Assembly: GCF_000003855.2 (NCBI RefSeq)
Contig: NW_003101677.1
Coordinates: 244,922-308,921 of the forward strand
DNA from: Blastomyces gilchristii SLH14081
Lineage: Eukaryota; Ascomycota; Eurotiomycetes; Onygenales; Ajellomycetaceae
Reading direction: 5' to 3'
DNA: 64,000 nucleotides
Shown here: positions 12,270 through 24,010 of the stretch, piece by piece
Layout: each line of letters begins with the position of its first letter
Numbering within the stretch: position 1 is the stretch's first letter
Translations under genes and position numbers: made by a program
Notes under the pieces: model-generated
What the model saw: the letters and a program-made list of their open reading frames with translations, nothing else
Told to the model about the DNA's origin: nothing
The model's database searches: none

Positions 12270-14654
12270 ATGGCAGTTATGCTGGATGGAGAGGAGGTAC
12301 AAATCCAGTCTGGTCTCAGTGAACGGCAGATCCCTGGGAAAATAGGGGACATAGAGAAGATCGATGGCGGCAGCTCAACTTCGCTCCCGCCATACGAGAA
12401 GGATGTCGTGACTCAATGCGTGGATCCCTTCGGGAATGAGGACTCTGCTGAGGTTAAATATAAAGTGTTGACGTGGTGGTGAGTTATTTCATCAAGAATG
12501 AAGAGAAAGGGGAAAAAAATCCGTTGGAAGGAAAGAAGGAAAATGTAATGACAATTGCTGACGATTCATGCTTGTTCGCTTTTAGGCAATGTGGACTACG
12601 TATGGAACCCATGCCGCTATTAGTCCTGTTCATCAGGCGCATAGAAACAGACACTAACAATTACTACAGTCATGATCGCGGAGACTATGTCTCTGGGTAT
12701 TCTTGCTCTTCCATCAGCAGTCGCAGCGTTGGGATTAGTACCGTGAGTCAAAGCTCGCCCGCCCAACGGAATTTATATTATGTATCTCCAATACAACTAA
12801 CAATTACGTCCTCCTTTCAGAGCCATTATAATTCTCCTCTTTATTGGCTTTCTGGCAACCTACACCGGCTACACCATCGGCCAATTCAAAGCTGCATACC
12901 CGCACGTCCATAGCATGGCCGACGCCGGAGAGATTCTCATGGGTAGATTTGGCCGCGAGTTGCTCGGCGTTGGGCAGCTCCTCTTCCTAATATTCATCAT
13001 GGGCAGCCACGTCCTTACGTTTGTCGTCATGATGAACACGCTTACGGATAACGGAACGTGCAGTATTGTTTTTGGCCTTGTGGGAATGCTGGTTTCACTA
13101 ATCCTTACCCTTCCACGAACACTGAAGAATGTTTCTTGGCTCTCTATTATTTGTGAGTTCCCTCATATCCCAATATTCACCCCCGCCTCCTTTATGAACC
13201 TTGAATTATTTTCAATGAACATTATATGGACCCAATCATTGACTAATTATATCTCAACTGTAGCATTCGCTAGCATATTCAGTGCTGTCATGATTACAAT
13301 GATAGCAGTCGGGGTGCAAAAACCCGGCGACGGCATTGATGCATTTGTCACGACAGATATTTACCACGCCTTCTTGGCAGTCAGCAATATCATCTTCTCC
13401 TATTGTTAGTGTCTTTTTCTCCTATCCCTTGTATATATCAAATCTGTCTTCAATACTAATCATAACTCCCTCCCATAATGTATGTACAGCCGGTCACGTT
13501 GCATTTTTCGGATTTGCATCTGAACTCAAAAATCCTAGCGATTATTCCAAAGCCCTCTTCACCCTCCAGGGAACCAACACTACCTTTTACACGATCGCTG
13601 GCGTCGTCATCTACTACTTTGCTGGAAGAGAAGTAGCATCACCAGCCTTGAGCTCAACTGGACCTCTCATTAGCAAGATCGCATACGGCGTTGCATGCCC
13701 TACTGTACGTTTGATTCCATACCCCCAAATATATATGTCCGCCCTTCAAACCAAGGCACCAACAACTAACAGCACCGTTTAGATCGTTATTGCCGGCGTC
13801 ATCAACGGACACGTCGCCTGCAAATACCTATACGTCCGCATCTTCCGCGGAACAGATCACATGTCCCGACGAAGCTGGACTTCAATTGGCGCATGGGTTG
13901 GCCTGGCCACTTTACTATGGGTCATCGCCTGGATCATCGCGGAAGCTATCCCCGTCTTTAACCATCTTCTTAGTTTGATCGTACGTGTTTTCTTTCCCCC
14001 CTTTAAGGCAGGAAATGGGAATGACAAAATTATATGATGCGGAAAAGACTAACGAACCAAATTTTCTTAACTCGGTATAGACTGCCCTCTTCGCAAGTTG
14101 GTTCACTTGTAAGCAACCCTGCATATACCCACCCTCCTTTTTTTTCGTCCTTCTTTTCCAACCCCCTATGAAAACAGAGACTAACAAAAACTGCAAACCA
14201 AAACAGTCGGCCTAAACGGTTGGTTCTGGCTCTACCTGAATAAAGGCCGCTACTTCTCCAGCCCACGCAAGATCGTTCTCACCCTACTCAACGTCTTCTG
14301 CGTCGCCAGCGGCGCCCTAATTGTACGTTCATTCACCCCATGACTTTGCCTGCTTACTATGAACTCCCCAAACCCCCCCCGCCTTTTTCCCTTTTTCTTT
14401 TTTTTCCTTCTACTCCTATGTATATTCCCAAACCCAACCTGATACACTCACCCGACATAGCCATCATTATTTCAATCAAAACAAAGAAAAAAAGAAGACA
14501 ACAAAGGAAAACAGGAAGACACAGAAAGGAAAAGAGAACAAGATCTAACCAAACCGAAAAAACCCCACAGTGCGGACTCGGCCTCTACGTCTCCGGAAGA
14601 GCCATCAATGAAGATACCACTTCCGCGGGCAGTTTCACCTGCTCTAGGATGTGA
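12270..14654 (+). CDS. Amino-acid transporter, AVT/SLC36-38-like (Aa_trans family)
   Basis: Ten exons: 12270-12478, 12586-12599, 12670-12742, 12821-13152, 13264-13404, 13490-13704, 13783-13980, 14081-14108, 14207-14322 and 14571-14654. The product has 469 residues. Exons 2 and 8 are only 14 and 28 nt, yet the frame is kept throughout. An acidic, hydrophilic N-terminus of about 65 residues precedes roughly eleven hydrophobic segments. The first matches the family signature: MIAETMSLGILALPSAVAAL (about 75-94). Other typical pieces are GYTIGQFK after TM2, SYSGHVAFFGFASEL, and GLNGWFWLYLNKG before the last segments. The family moves neutral amino acids with protons across the vacuolar or plasma membrane; substrate and membrane are not readable here. 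Confidence 0.93.
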
Positions 14655-15379
14655 TTAACAGCAATGACGACGAAAGATAAACTATACCTTCCATATATAC
14701 AGGGGGAATGAGTTCATTTGTTTCATTTTATTATTATATATACAACAGGAAGACGGTCAGGGCAGACCCAGGCGGTTTTTTTTTTTCATTTTTCAGAGAA
14801 GCCTGGTAGAAGGGGGGTATTGTTTGCCTTTTATTTTCTTGTAATTCTTTCTTATTTTTATTTTTCCTTTTCCTTTTCCTTTAATTTTGGTTTGGTGTTT
14901 TCAACGTTCCTGATTCCTTTCAGTTGGTGTTCATTCCTGTCATCCATTATCACCCCCTCCGCGCGCGCGAAACACCATCCCTCTATGCTGTGCTCTGTAT
15001 TCCATTTTTCAAATGCTTTTTATACCAGATACCTCACCCACCATCCCTTGTCTACCTTTGGCTTCTATCCTTGTTTACGAGTATCGTTGAGGTGCCTCTG
15101 CAATGGCCTGTTACTTGTGTGTTGGATATTGTTTGCTTCATTGTTTTTTGCTTCTCAGTTTTGGAACAGTTTCAACAAGTTCCTTATGTTCCCAGCAGTG
15201 CAAAGTGCTTACTTTTATTATGTTTTTTATTATATTGTTTTCAACTACCTTTTTTTTTTCTAACTATATATTTCCCGTGCTGTTTGTGTACTCTTTTTTT
15301 TATACTCTTTTAATCAGTAAGTTATTTATCACACATATTTTTAGCATACCTCAAATTCACCATCTAGATAAATGAGTTA
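14655..15379. other. 3' flank of transporter, T-rich
   Basis: Pyrimidine-rich sequence on the + strand, probably the 3' UTR and terminator region, grading into the AT-rich block. Hydrophobic open frames here come from the T-rich composition and are not genes. Confidence 0.5.
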
Positions 15380-17330
15380 GTTTATAAATAAACATAACTA
15401 ATTTAAGTTTTAAAAATATATAAGAGACTATTCAGAAACAGAAGTTAGATCTTGCTTTATCTCAGAATATTAGCCACTGTTTAGAATATTATTGCTTTTT
15501 TTAAATCAATGATTAGTCACTCACTAGTTATTTGAAGCTAATCTTAAATAGGAAATAAGCTAACTCAAATGAATCAGATCTTGATGATTATATCATGAGA
15601 GAGATTCTTAGTGATGAGTGTTATAATCTGTGCTAGTATATAGATTAGACTATCACTGCAGCGTATGTCAATTGTAGCGTTGTATAGTACTTGTAAAATG
15701 GTAAATCTCGTCTCATTCTTCTAAGATGAGGATGGGCGGGCGCCTCTATATATATATATATGTGTGTGTACATGCTTGTCTGTTTATCATAGTTAACTTT
15801 ACAGAAAGAAGCAGAAGCTCTGAGAAGTAGCATGAATGAATGTACTTCTGAATAGAGGAATAAGAATGAAGTAGAAGAAGGAAGAAAGTGAAAGAAAGAA
15901 GAAGTAGAAGAAGAAAAAAGTGAAAGAAGAAAGAAACAGAAGCTCTGAAAAGTAGCAAGAGTGAACAATCACAGTCTCTCTGTTCAGAAAGAGGCGGGCG
16001 GTCACAGAGAATGAAAATGAGATAAGGATTGAAAAATGAGATTGAAAGAAGAGTAACTACTGCAGACACTAACTCTAATAAGAAATCAATTATAGATGTA
16101 TGCAGTCAGAGACTATGACATCTACCTGAGACTCAGATCTCAGGGTTTTTCTAGTACTTATACAGTCAATTATTAACTATACATTTAGCAATTTCAGATA
16201 CAGAATATGCGAATTTTTTTCAAACCGCTCCACCACGAACTCGCTCAATTTTTCGAATAATAAACCGCTGATAGTGCTCGATCATTCAAGCATTTCAACC
16301 CTAACACCGACCTCATACCCCGTGTGGTGGTGAAGTGATTCAACCAAACATGGTTCAAAGCCCCCATGTGAGGTTTTCCCCCATCCCATCCACCCCTACC
16401 CTACCACGCCACAACCCCGGGTCAAATTGCCATACAAATTGGAAGGTGGAGAGACCTAGCCCTAGAATTTCTATGCATCAATTTTCTTGATTTTGAAAAA
16501 TTCTCAACCTCTGATTGTGAAGAATATCTGAAGCTGTGAAAATCCTGTCTGTTTTTAATGTTTCAAAACATTAGAAAAATATAAAAAAAAGTATCTTGAT
16601 AATATTAGTCAGTATATAATCTGTGAATAATTACAAAATTAAATTCAATTCAAGATTTAACTGAGTCTTTAATCAAAATATATTAAATATATAGTTTTAA
16701 TATCTTAATATTTAATAGATTCTGCAAGGAATTAAGAACAGTAATATTAAATTACTATTAAAATTAAGAATTAATTTTATATTAATGTAATTACTTATAA
16801 AATCTTCTATTTTTTAAAATATAAATAATCAGTTTCTCTATATTTCACTGATATTATTTTTATCTTTAAAGAGAAACAGACTTATATAATAAAAGAGTGT
16901 TATTTTTATTTAAAAAATAATTACAATATTGAAGAATATATTATATCAATTCAATCATCATTTTCATTATTTCATATCATGTTATTTCTTTCAATTTCAT
17001 ATTTTTATTTCATCTCTTTTCTTTGCTCTTAAAAATATAAGAATATATATATATTCTTCTCTAGACACTTCAAGTTTCACAATTCAAGCTTTAGTAAATT
17101 TATCACTCTTACTTCTCTTTTCATCATCATTTTCCTTTCTTTTTTTCTTTCTTCTTTTCACTCATTCTCTTTTCCTTTCCTTTCCTGTTCTTCTCTTGTC
17201 AATCTCCAATTCTGTCAGGAGCTGTTATTATATATACATTATGAGAATGATAAAAACATAATCAATGATGTTAAAAAGGGGGAAAGAGTGAAAAGAAAAA
17301 GGAGAAGAGAAAACAAGAGAAGAAAAACAT
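15380..17330. other. AT-rich transposon-debris block
   Basis: Composition shifts sharply to AT-rich and CpG-poor. The block contains the inverted dispersed-repeat copy at 16085-16900, purine-rich GAAGAAG stretches at 15800-15960 with an internal imperfect duplication (GCAGAAGCTCTGAGAAGTAG), and a short (TA)n/(TG)n run at about 15746-15771. No intact coding frame. Confidence 0.6.
16085..16900 (-). repeat. Dispersed repeat, copy 2 (inverted relative to 640-1806)
   Basis: Reverse-complement match to the repeat at 640-1806, including the shared core with CCCGGGGTTGTGG and CACTTCACCACCACACGGGGTATG (in the sense of copy 1). The core at 16230-16500 keeps CpG and C runs, unlike the flanking AT-rich sequence. 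The 690-815-type segment lies on the opposite side of the core compared with copy 1. Confidence 0.65.
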
Positions 17331-17619
17331 TATTAATCTCTACAGAAAGTTAAAAGATATGAACAAAGATAAATGCGAGAAGGAAATAGCAGACCCCAGA
17401 ACTTCCACGAAATGATAATATGATAAAACACCCATCGTAACTACCCATATCCCACTTTTTCCCTTTTGTCATGATTTTCGCATCTCATTTGTCATTTTTT
17501 TGGTTGCTTTCTTTGGTTTCCTTTTGCACCGGAACACCTACGTTGACCTAGCCGAAACCCAATCCCAAATCCCAAATTTCATTGCAAGCAAGAGGTAGGG
17601 AAAAAAAAACAGCAATTAA

Positions 17620-19164
17620 TTAAGCATATGTTTGGAAGATGCTCGGGCTCCCATACCAATCCACATCTTCAAACAGCAACAGTGGCGACGCATGCGCCGA
17701 CGATGCCGATGAGGCTCCGGATGAGAAGCCTGTCGTGTGCAGTGAGTCGACGAGGAAGGGGGGTGTGTCGACAGGTGTTAGTGAGGCAGAATCTTCGGAG
17801 AGGTCGAGCTGGCGGAACGGTTCTTGTTGCTGTTGCTGCTGTTTGTTGGTGGTGGTGGTGGTGTTGGTGCAGGTGATGTTACTGCAGTTGGTGTTGCAGT
17901 TTATGTTGCAGTTTGAGTTGAGGGTTGTGGTAGTGGTAGTGTTGTTGTGGTCGAAGAATTTGCTGTAGAAGTCTGTGTTTGCGTTTGTGTCTATGAGCGG
18001 GTCATAGTCGTAGGGGGAGAGGGAGCCACTGCTATATCCAGCAGTTGAGACGTGGCGAGGGGGAGAGGAGGAGAAGTTCAGGGTGCAGTCTGGGGATTCC
18101 CAGGGGAGTTCATAGTGGTCGAGGAGGAGACCGGCGGTGTTTGTGGAGGATGGGTCGAGGATGTGTGGGTGGAGCGGTGCTGTTGTCGTGGCAGTGGATG
18201 TCTGTGCCTGTGTATTTGGCTGTGTTTGCGCCTGTGTATGCGCCTGTGTCTGCGGGGGGGACTGCGGCTGCTGCTGTTTTTGGTCTGCTATGGAAAAGCC
18301 ACTATTATGATTATGTGGAAGCGCATGGGAATGATGTTGATGACTATTACTGTGGTTGTTGTTGCTATTACGCCTAGCATCGCCACCACCAGTGCCACCC
18401 AACATCCTATCGAATTCATTCCAATCAATGCGCATGGATCCAGCGTGAGGGAGGGCAGTATAATTCTGCGAATCCGTAGTGACGGTGGGGGAGAATACGC
18501 CGTCTACCCCATCCAGACCCAATCCATTGGCAGCAGCACCACCAGGTTTACTTGAAAAGTCTACCGATAACCTACCCTCTCCGTCTGCATCGGCCTTTTC
18601 CACTCCCGCTCCCGCACCACAGGTGCCAGCGCCACCACCATACCCGGCATACCCACCACCACTAGCACTGATGCCTTCTTCCAACCTCTTCAGATACCCA
18701 GTCATCTTCTTGCCCTCCATAACTTCTCTTGCAAACCTCCCTGGCGTAATGCCCACAACCTTCTTAAACACGCGATGGAAATGTGACGGGGTCAACCCTG
18801 CCTCGTTGGCCAGGTCCTGCAGGGTCGGCCTCGTCCTCGCTTCGCCGGTATTAGCACCGCTCGCTGCCCGCAGCGCCGCCAGTGTCATGGTCTGACAGGC
18901 GCGCTGGGCGAGCTTGATATGCGGGTCAGGTGGGGCACGAAGATCCTCTGGCTTGCAGCGCTTGCAAGGGCGGTAGCCGGCCTTCTCAGCCTGCTTGGGG
19001 GTGTCGTAGAACTCGACATTTGCGCGGCGGGCAAGCCTAGCAGGACAACGGGGGCGACAGTAGATTTTTGTAGTGCGCACACCATAGACAAAGTCGTTGG
19101 CGGTGGCGTCACGGTTGACGATTGCACGCCAACGGATGGAGGAGGAGGTGGTTGAGACGGCCAT
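17620..19164 (-). CDS. Ada-type methylphosphotriester repair / AraC-HTH protein
   Basis: Single exon of 514 residues. I chose the ATG at 19164 because the frame extends further upstream only through non-ATG codons. The N-terminus is an Ada metal-binding domain: RWRAIVNRD, then VRTTKIYCRPRCPAR, then AGYRPCKRC, with zinc-ligand cysteines at about 36, 40, 67 and 70. In bacterial Ada the first of these accepts the methyl group from DNA methylphosphotriesters and switches on transcription. An AraC-type helix-turn-helix follows (about 114-144, LANEAGLTPSHFHRVFKK, GITPGRF). The remaining 350 residues are a low-complexity tail rich in Gln, Asn, Thr, Ser, Pro and His, typical of fungal activators. There is no O6-methylguanine transferase domain, so the layout resembles Bacillus AdaA plus a fungal tail. 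A nuclear, alkylation-responsive regulator is inferred. Confidence 0.9.
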   Translation of the reverse strand: MAVSTTSSSIRWRAIVNRDATANDFVYGVRTTKIYCRPRCPARLARRANVEFYDTPKQAEKAGYRPCKRCKPEDLRAPPDPHIKLAQRACQTMTLAALRAASGANTGEARTRPTLQDLANEAGLTPSHFHRVFKKVVGITPGRFAREVMEGKKMTGYLKRLEEGISASGGGYAGYGGGAGTCGAGAGVEKADADGEGRLSVDFSSKPGGAAANGLGLDGVDGVFSPTVTTDSQNYTALPHAGSMRIDWNEFDRMLGGTGGGDARRNSNNNHSNSHQHHSHALPHNHNSGFSIADQKQQQPQSPPQTQAHTQAQTQPNTQAQTSTATTTAPLHPHILDPSSTNTAGLLLDHYELPWESPDCTLNFSSSPPRHVSTAGYSSGSLSPYDYDPLIDTNANTDFYSKFFDHNNTTTTTTLNSNCNINCNTNCSNITCTNTTTTTNKQQQQQQEPFRQLDLSEDSASLTPVDTPPFLVDSLHTTGFSSGASSASSAHASPLLLFEDVDWYGSPSIFQTYA

Positions 19165-19671
19165 CTTTTGAGAGGCGTTGTCGTTGATATATTTATTTGC
19201 TGTTGATATGGTTGTCGTTTTTGATATTGATATCAATATCGATTCTGGGGTATATATATAAAGAGACCGTATGCCAGGGCTTGGAAGAGCTCCAGAGAGC
19301 GCGCGTAAGATGGCTTCTTCTTATATATCTATATAAATAATAGATAGATATATGTATACCACAGGCAGCAGGAGCAGGCTGAACACGATACGGTCTGGTC
19401 GATAGTTACTTGGCAGGCAAGAGCAGGAAGCGGAAGGGTAATAAGGGTGGACGACGGAGCGATATTGAGGAGGCGGAGGAGAAGGTGGTAAGTGGATGAC
19501 TTGGTATTTCAACGGTGTTCAATGCCATCAAAGATAGCTGCGGGAGCTTGCCTTGAAGCGAGGGGTCCTTTAGGTGGTTTCTTTTGTGTTGTTGTTGTTG
19601 TTGTTGGTGGTGGTAGTTCGGGGACGTCGTTGTGGTAGGATAATAGGATAGGATGGGGTGAGTCTATAACG

Positions 19672-19706
<35 letters not shown>

Positions 19707-19707
19707 A
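19672..19707. repeat. (TC)n microsatellite
   Basis: Run of CT dinucleotides with one interruption, in the 5' flank of the Ada-type gene. Confidence 0.95.
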
Positions 19708-19761
19708 TGCTATGCTTATAGAGTGTGCTCGGATGAAGTATTCAGATATATTCAGATATAG

Positions 19762-19824
19762 TAGTAGGTTATAGTAGTAGCAGTAGCAGTAGCAGTAGCA
19801 GTAGTAGTAGGTTATAGCAATAGC

Positions 19825-19862
<38 letters not shown>
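19762..19862. repeat. (TAG/CAG)n trinucleotide repeat
   Basis: About 100 bp of GTA/GCA-type triplets (AGTAGTAG and AGCAGTAGCAG), preceded by a duplicated TATTCAGATA. Located about 0.6 kb upstream of the Ada-type start codon. Confidence 0.95.
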
Positions 19863-22774
19863 GATACAAGAAGAGCTACGTGAAGAATATCGCCGCTGGC
19901 TGCAAACTGAGTCCGAGTCCTGTTTACTGTCTGTCTGTCTTCTTCTTCTTCGCTTCTCTTTCCGTTCTTGTACTTGTTCTTGATCTTGCTGGATCTGGAT
20001 ATAAATGGATATGCAAGTAAATAAAATGAAGGCTCGCTCTTTCTTCTTTCGGGCAAACGAGGGCTCTGAAGGGGGGGGCCAGGCCCTAATAAATAGGGCT
20101 GGGCAGAAACGGCAGGCACCACGCCGTCAGCCCTCGACGCTTCACTCAACGCTCCCTCGCCGCTTCCTCGACGCTTCCTCGACGCTGCCCGCCCCCTCGC
20201 GTCGCCCCCCTGGCCTGGCCGGCCTGTCCCCGTGACTGCCCGCCGCCCATTGGTCAGTTTGGTAGCAACGCCTGCGACGCCCCTTGGCAACTATCAGCGC
20301 CAGTTCACGGGCTCATCACGGGACCGCAGGATTCTCGCCCCCCCCCCCCCCCCGCCGCCCGCCGCTGATTGGCTGGCTGCTGACTTATGTAAGCCCCACC
20401 ACCGCCCCAACGTGGGCCAAGCCCGCCAAGCCCCGCCAAGCCCACCAGCGTCACCTTGCCTAATAAATAGTTTAAATGGCTCGAAAGGGCATGGGTCAGG
20501 TGATCAGCGCTGCCTCGGCGCTCCAAGGGCTGCTGGTTTCCCCCTTACACAAACACAAACGTAGTCCAGCGCTCTTTTGGGTTCTAGACCGGTGTCTCTG
20601 CCTGCTTGCTTGCGTTGACACATAGGAATACAAAACCCTGAGTATAGCCTGCCCCCAAGAAAGGCCGGCTATTTTGACTCCTGGTGGGTGGTGCTTGGGT
20701 TCCTTGGGTCGCGGTGGGCTGGTGTTGGTGGTGGGTTTGTGGGTTGTTTGTGTCTGCACTGTGCCGAGGCTTGGGGGCTTGGCCTCGGTGGGGTAGGTAG
20801 GTAGACGAGCGATGACATAATGCCTAGCAGTTTGGCGCTTTGGATTGGTTTAAACACCGCGAACTCTGACGGCTTGTTGAATGTACAGTAGATATTTGTC
20901 TAGAGCGTCGTCGTCTTGTATAATCATAGGAGTACCCATAGTAAAATCATCATAAGTCTAAACTCTCATGGCTTCCATTGTCTGGATTCATGGATCCCTC
21001 CAATGGGTCCATCATCATCGGTCGGTCTCTGCTGGTGGTGGCGCGCGAAGAGAAATTAACTTATTTGTGGGCGGATGACATCAGTGGCAGGTCGTTTAAC
21101 TAGCTAAATTTTTTAAGAATTTTTAAACCCATAAAATAACAATTTCCCTATGGATATTTAGATCTGTGAGCCCACCGCCCGCGGGAGAGGGGGGGGAACT
21201 TCCTCAATAATATGCTCGTCATATCATTGCCCATAGATATGGCTCATGCTACGGGGCTGCTCCGATGGATCGATCGTACGCGAGACAATTGTGCCTCGGG
21301 GATGATAGCATGCATACCGCTGCCGTAGTCGTCTGCAGATTGTAGGAGAAGAGGTGAGTTGGAATAGAGTTGTTTGGAAAACTGACATCAGGTGAAATAC
21401 TACGTATAATCTACCAAAGCAATATTCTGTCTCCCAAGCAACCGTGGCCCAACATGAAAAATTCCATTCCATCACGGAGAATATAATGTTTATACCAAGT
21501 GAGTACGGTTGTACAGATTAGAGAAGCCTATATATGAAGTGATGTGATGAAAGACATGAAGAGAGGTTGAAGAGGCTGAATAAAGCAGAGCAATTGATAT
21601 AAATATGATCAATGAGTGTAAGAAGAGTGAATAGTAGCTACTGGAGTGAAGAAAATTTTGATTATTTTAAAGCGTGAAATGAAAAAGGTTGATATGTTTT
21701 CTGTTTTCTGTATGTCTATCTACTCATTCAGTCAATATTATATTAGTAAATGAACATTCCTGACAGAAAAGAATCCTTGAAAGGGATGTTTTGTTTTGCG
21801 TCTGAATGATCTCTGGAGTCTGTAGAATTGTTTGTTCTAGTTCAACCCCTTAGCTTTTATATAGTAAAAGTTTAAATTCTGCTGAGAGAATTTTTTTTTT
21901 TCCCGCTCTTTTCCTCCGCCAAGGAGAAAATGGTTTCTTTCCCTCAAAACTGTGTAGATAAGAGAGAGAGACAAATGTTGAGAGTTAGCTGTTGACGGTT
22001 GACCTGATCCTGATAGATTCTTGTACAAGTCATACGTTGTCTGTGCAGTTGTGAATACTACACTGTCCATCTACATATATTCCACATTCAATCACCATCC
22101 CTAACACAGAAGAAACACGAGGTATCATCATGAATGAGATTCTGGGGTCCCAGATTTTCCTATCTTTTTCTTTTGACTTATAAGTGGTGTAACATCTGCT
22201 CTCCATTCCATTTCTTTTCCTTCTCTTCCTTTTGCCTTTCTAGTCCCATTTATTTGCTCACTTCAGACGTTGTTCAAAATGGAGCCCCAGCAGGCTTCGG
22301 CCCACATGAGCCTGCTCTTCTCGAACTGTGAGTGTGCATGGTATGATCATTTACCACACACATCACATAGCCATGCCATTTTCGAGGAAAAAAAGAAAAA
22401 AAGACAAAACAAAAAGAGCTGAAAACCAGAAACAGTAAGAGAGAAGGGCGTGTGAGTATTATTTTTCTAAAAAGTTTAAATACACCACACTCCCGACCAA
22501 CCAACCAACCAAACCCATCATCATAATTTTTGCGCTCTTCGGAAAGGGCGAAAAACAAAGCAGGAAACATAGAGAGACAAATAGAGGAGGTAATAAAAAA
22601 GAGAGATGCAGATGATCGCCGAGGTTTAAACACAGGAGGATCAGGAGGAGGAGAAGGATGAGGTGAAGGGAGGAAGACGGAGGGTAGAGGAAGAAAAACA
22701 ACCCCCAACAACGCAGAAGCCAGAAGCAAGAATTTCGTGTATTTTTTTTCTTTTTGATTTTTGTGTTGTTTTTC

Positions 22775-24010
22775 TTAATCCTTGGTCTTCTGGGTACCGC
22801 GGAGTAGACCGGTTCTCCGGGCAGCGATGAGACCGGATTTTTGACCTGCGGACGCGTACCGCGAGATTGTCGAGGCTTTACCGATGTGTTGATGGTTACC
22901 ACCACCGTGAGGCTAGTTGAGGGGAGGTAAAAAATTAGTATGCTGCTGGGCGGGTGTCATACGCTAAAGGTAACAAGAGGAATATATTGCTTACATGGTC
23001 GACTGGGTTCATAGCAACACCACGAGTCTTGGGCCACGAGTTGCGCTTGACGGAGAACTTGTGCTTGGCGCGGGACGCCTCTGTAGAGTTGGTCGGAGTG
23101 GTTAGTATACATAACCAAACTTATCATTTTTCCTAGGTTATTTTTCCCAGGTCACGGAAGAATGATCCCTTAAACCGGTCTCAATTGCGCGGTTTGGCGG
23201 AGGGGGTACAAAAAACGTACTGAGCAGGGGCTTGTCTGTACGACCACCTCCAGCAACAATGCCAACCATTCCTCGCGAGCGGCTCTTCACAACCTTCTTG
23301 GCACCGCTGGGAAGCTTGATGCGAGTCTTCCCTTCCTCGGGGTTATGGCCGATGACGGTAACGTAGTTTCCAGACGTGCGGCCCAACGCACCGCGGTCGC
23401 CCACTTTCTCCTCGACGTTGGTCACGACGGTACCTTCGGGCACGGAGCCAAGGGGCAGAATGTTTCCGACGGTCAAGGCAGCGTTTTTACCGGCGTAGAT
23501 GAATTGGCCGGTGTACATGCCCTCATTGGCGATGAAGGTCTCGACGACGTCCTTGTACTTGTATGGGTGGCGGAAGGAGACTTGGGCCAGGGGAGCGCCT
23601 CTGCCTGCGTCGTGGATGATCTTCTTCACCACTCCGCGGGTGTATCCGTGTCTCTCAGCATAGTCGAGGGTACGGAACTGGGCAGGAGCCTTGTTGAGAC
23701 GGGTGTTGGCCGCTGTGGTTTTTTCGATTAGCAACGATTTTACGATCACCACAAAAATTATGATTGCACATCTCCTCCCCCCGTTCTCGTCCATATCTCC
23801 CACTGTGTTTCTTCGCGTTCCATAAACATTTTTTTATGGCTCTCACTTCCTTTTTTCCTTCTTTTGCTCTATTTCGTCTAGGAGGATCTTGGAGAACTGG
23901 ACATTTGGGGGGTAGAGAGATCGCAAGGATAAAAATGAAATCTATCTTGTCCGCAACGTACTGAAAATCGATCCACGGCCCTTCCTCTGATTGCGAATCA
24001 CACGACCCAT
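22775..24010 (-). CDS. RPL2: 60S ribosomal protein L2/L8 (uL2)
   Basis: Four exons in transcript order, 23962-24010, 23221-23712, 22995-23080 and 22775-22912, give 254 residues, the usual size of eukaryotic uL2. Start [16 protein letters not shown] is the canonical N-terminus. The middle has [17 protein letters not shown], the [10 protein letters not shown] segment and [13 protein letters not shown]. The C-terminal third carries the universally conserved [20 protein letters not shown], which reaches the peptidyl-transferase centre in the large subunit; its histidine in [10 protein letters not shown] is the critical residue. The first intron (249 nt) is long and sits after 49 coding bases, an arrangement common in fungal ribosomal-protein genes. 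Highly expressed housekeeping gene. Confidence 0.98.

Larger units (their letters stand above)
19165..22774. other. Long intergenic region between Ada-type gene and uL2 gene
   Basis: The left part is the promoter/leader of the Ada-type gene, with microsatellites listed separately. The middle (20050-20600) is GC-rich with a C homopolymer of about 16 at 20338-20353 and repeated GACGCTTCCTC-like units near 20150-20185. The right part (21100-22300) is AT-richer. No gene recognised. Confidence 0.5.

Noticed and set aside
7074..14654. Methyltransferase plus transporter considered as a secondary-metabolite cluster
   Set aside because: No synthase, P450 or pathway regulator is present, and nearly 4 kb of repeat-bearing DNA separates the two genes.
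14718..15375. Overlapping hydrophobic open frames after the transporter
   Set aside because: Phe/Leu/Ser-rich translations are a by-product of T-rich sequence; no start context or family.
19769..20564. Open frames on both strands in the GC-rich and triplet-repeat region
   Set aside because: Translations are dominated by poly-Leu, poly-Tyr or poly-Pro from microsatellites and the C homopolymer.
22274..22905. Minus-strand open frames next to the last uL2 exon
   Set aside because: They lie in the 3' UTR of the uL2 gene or are out-of-frame shadows of its final exon.
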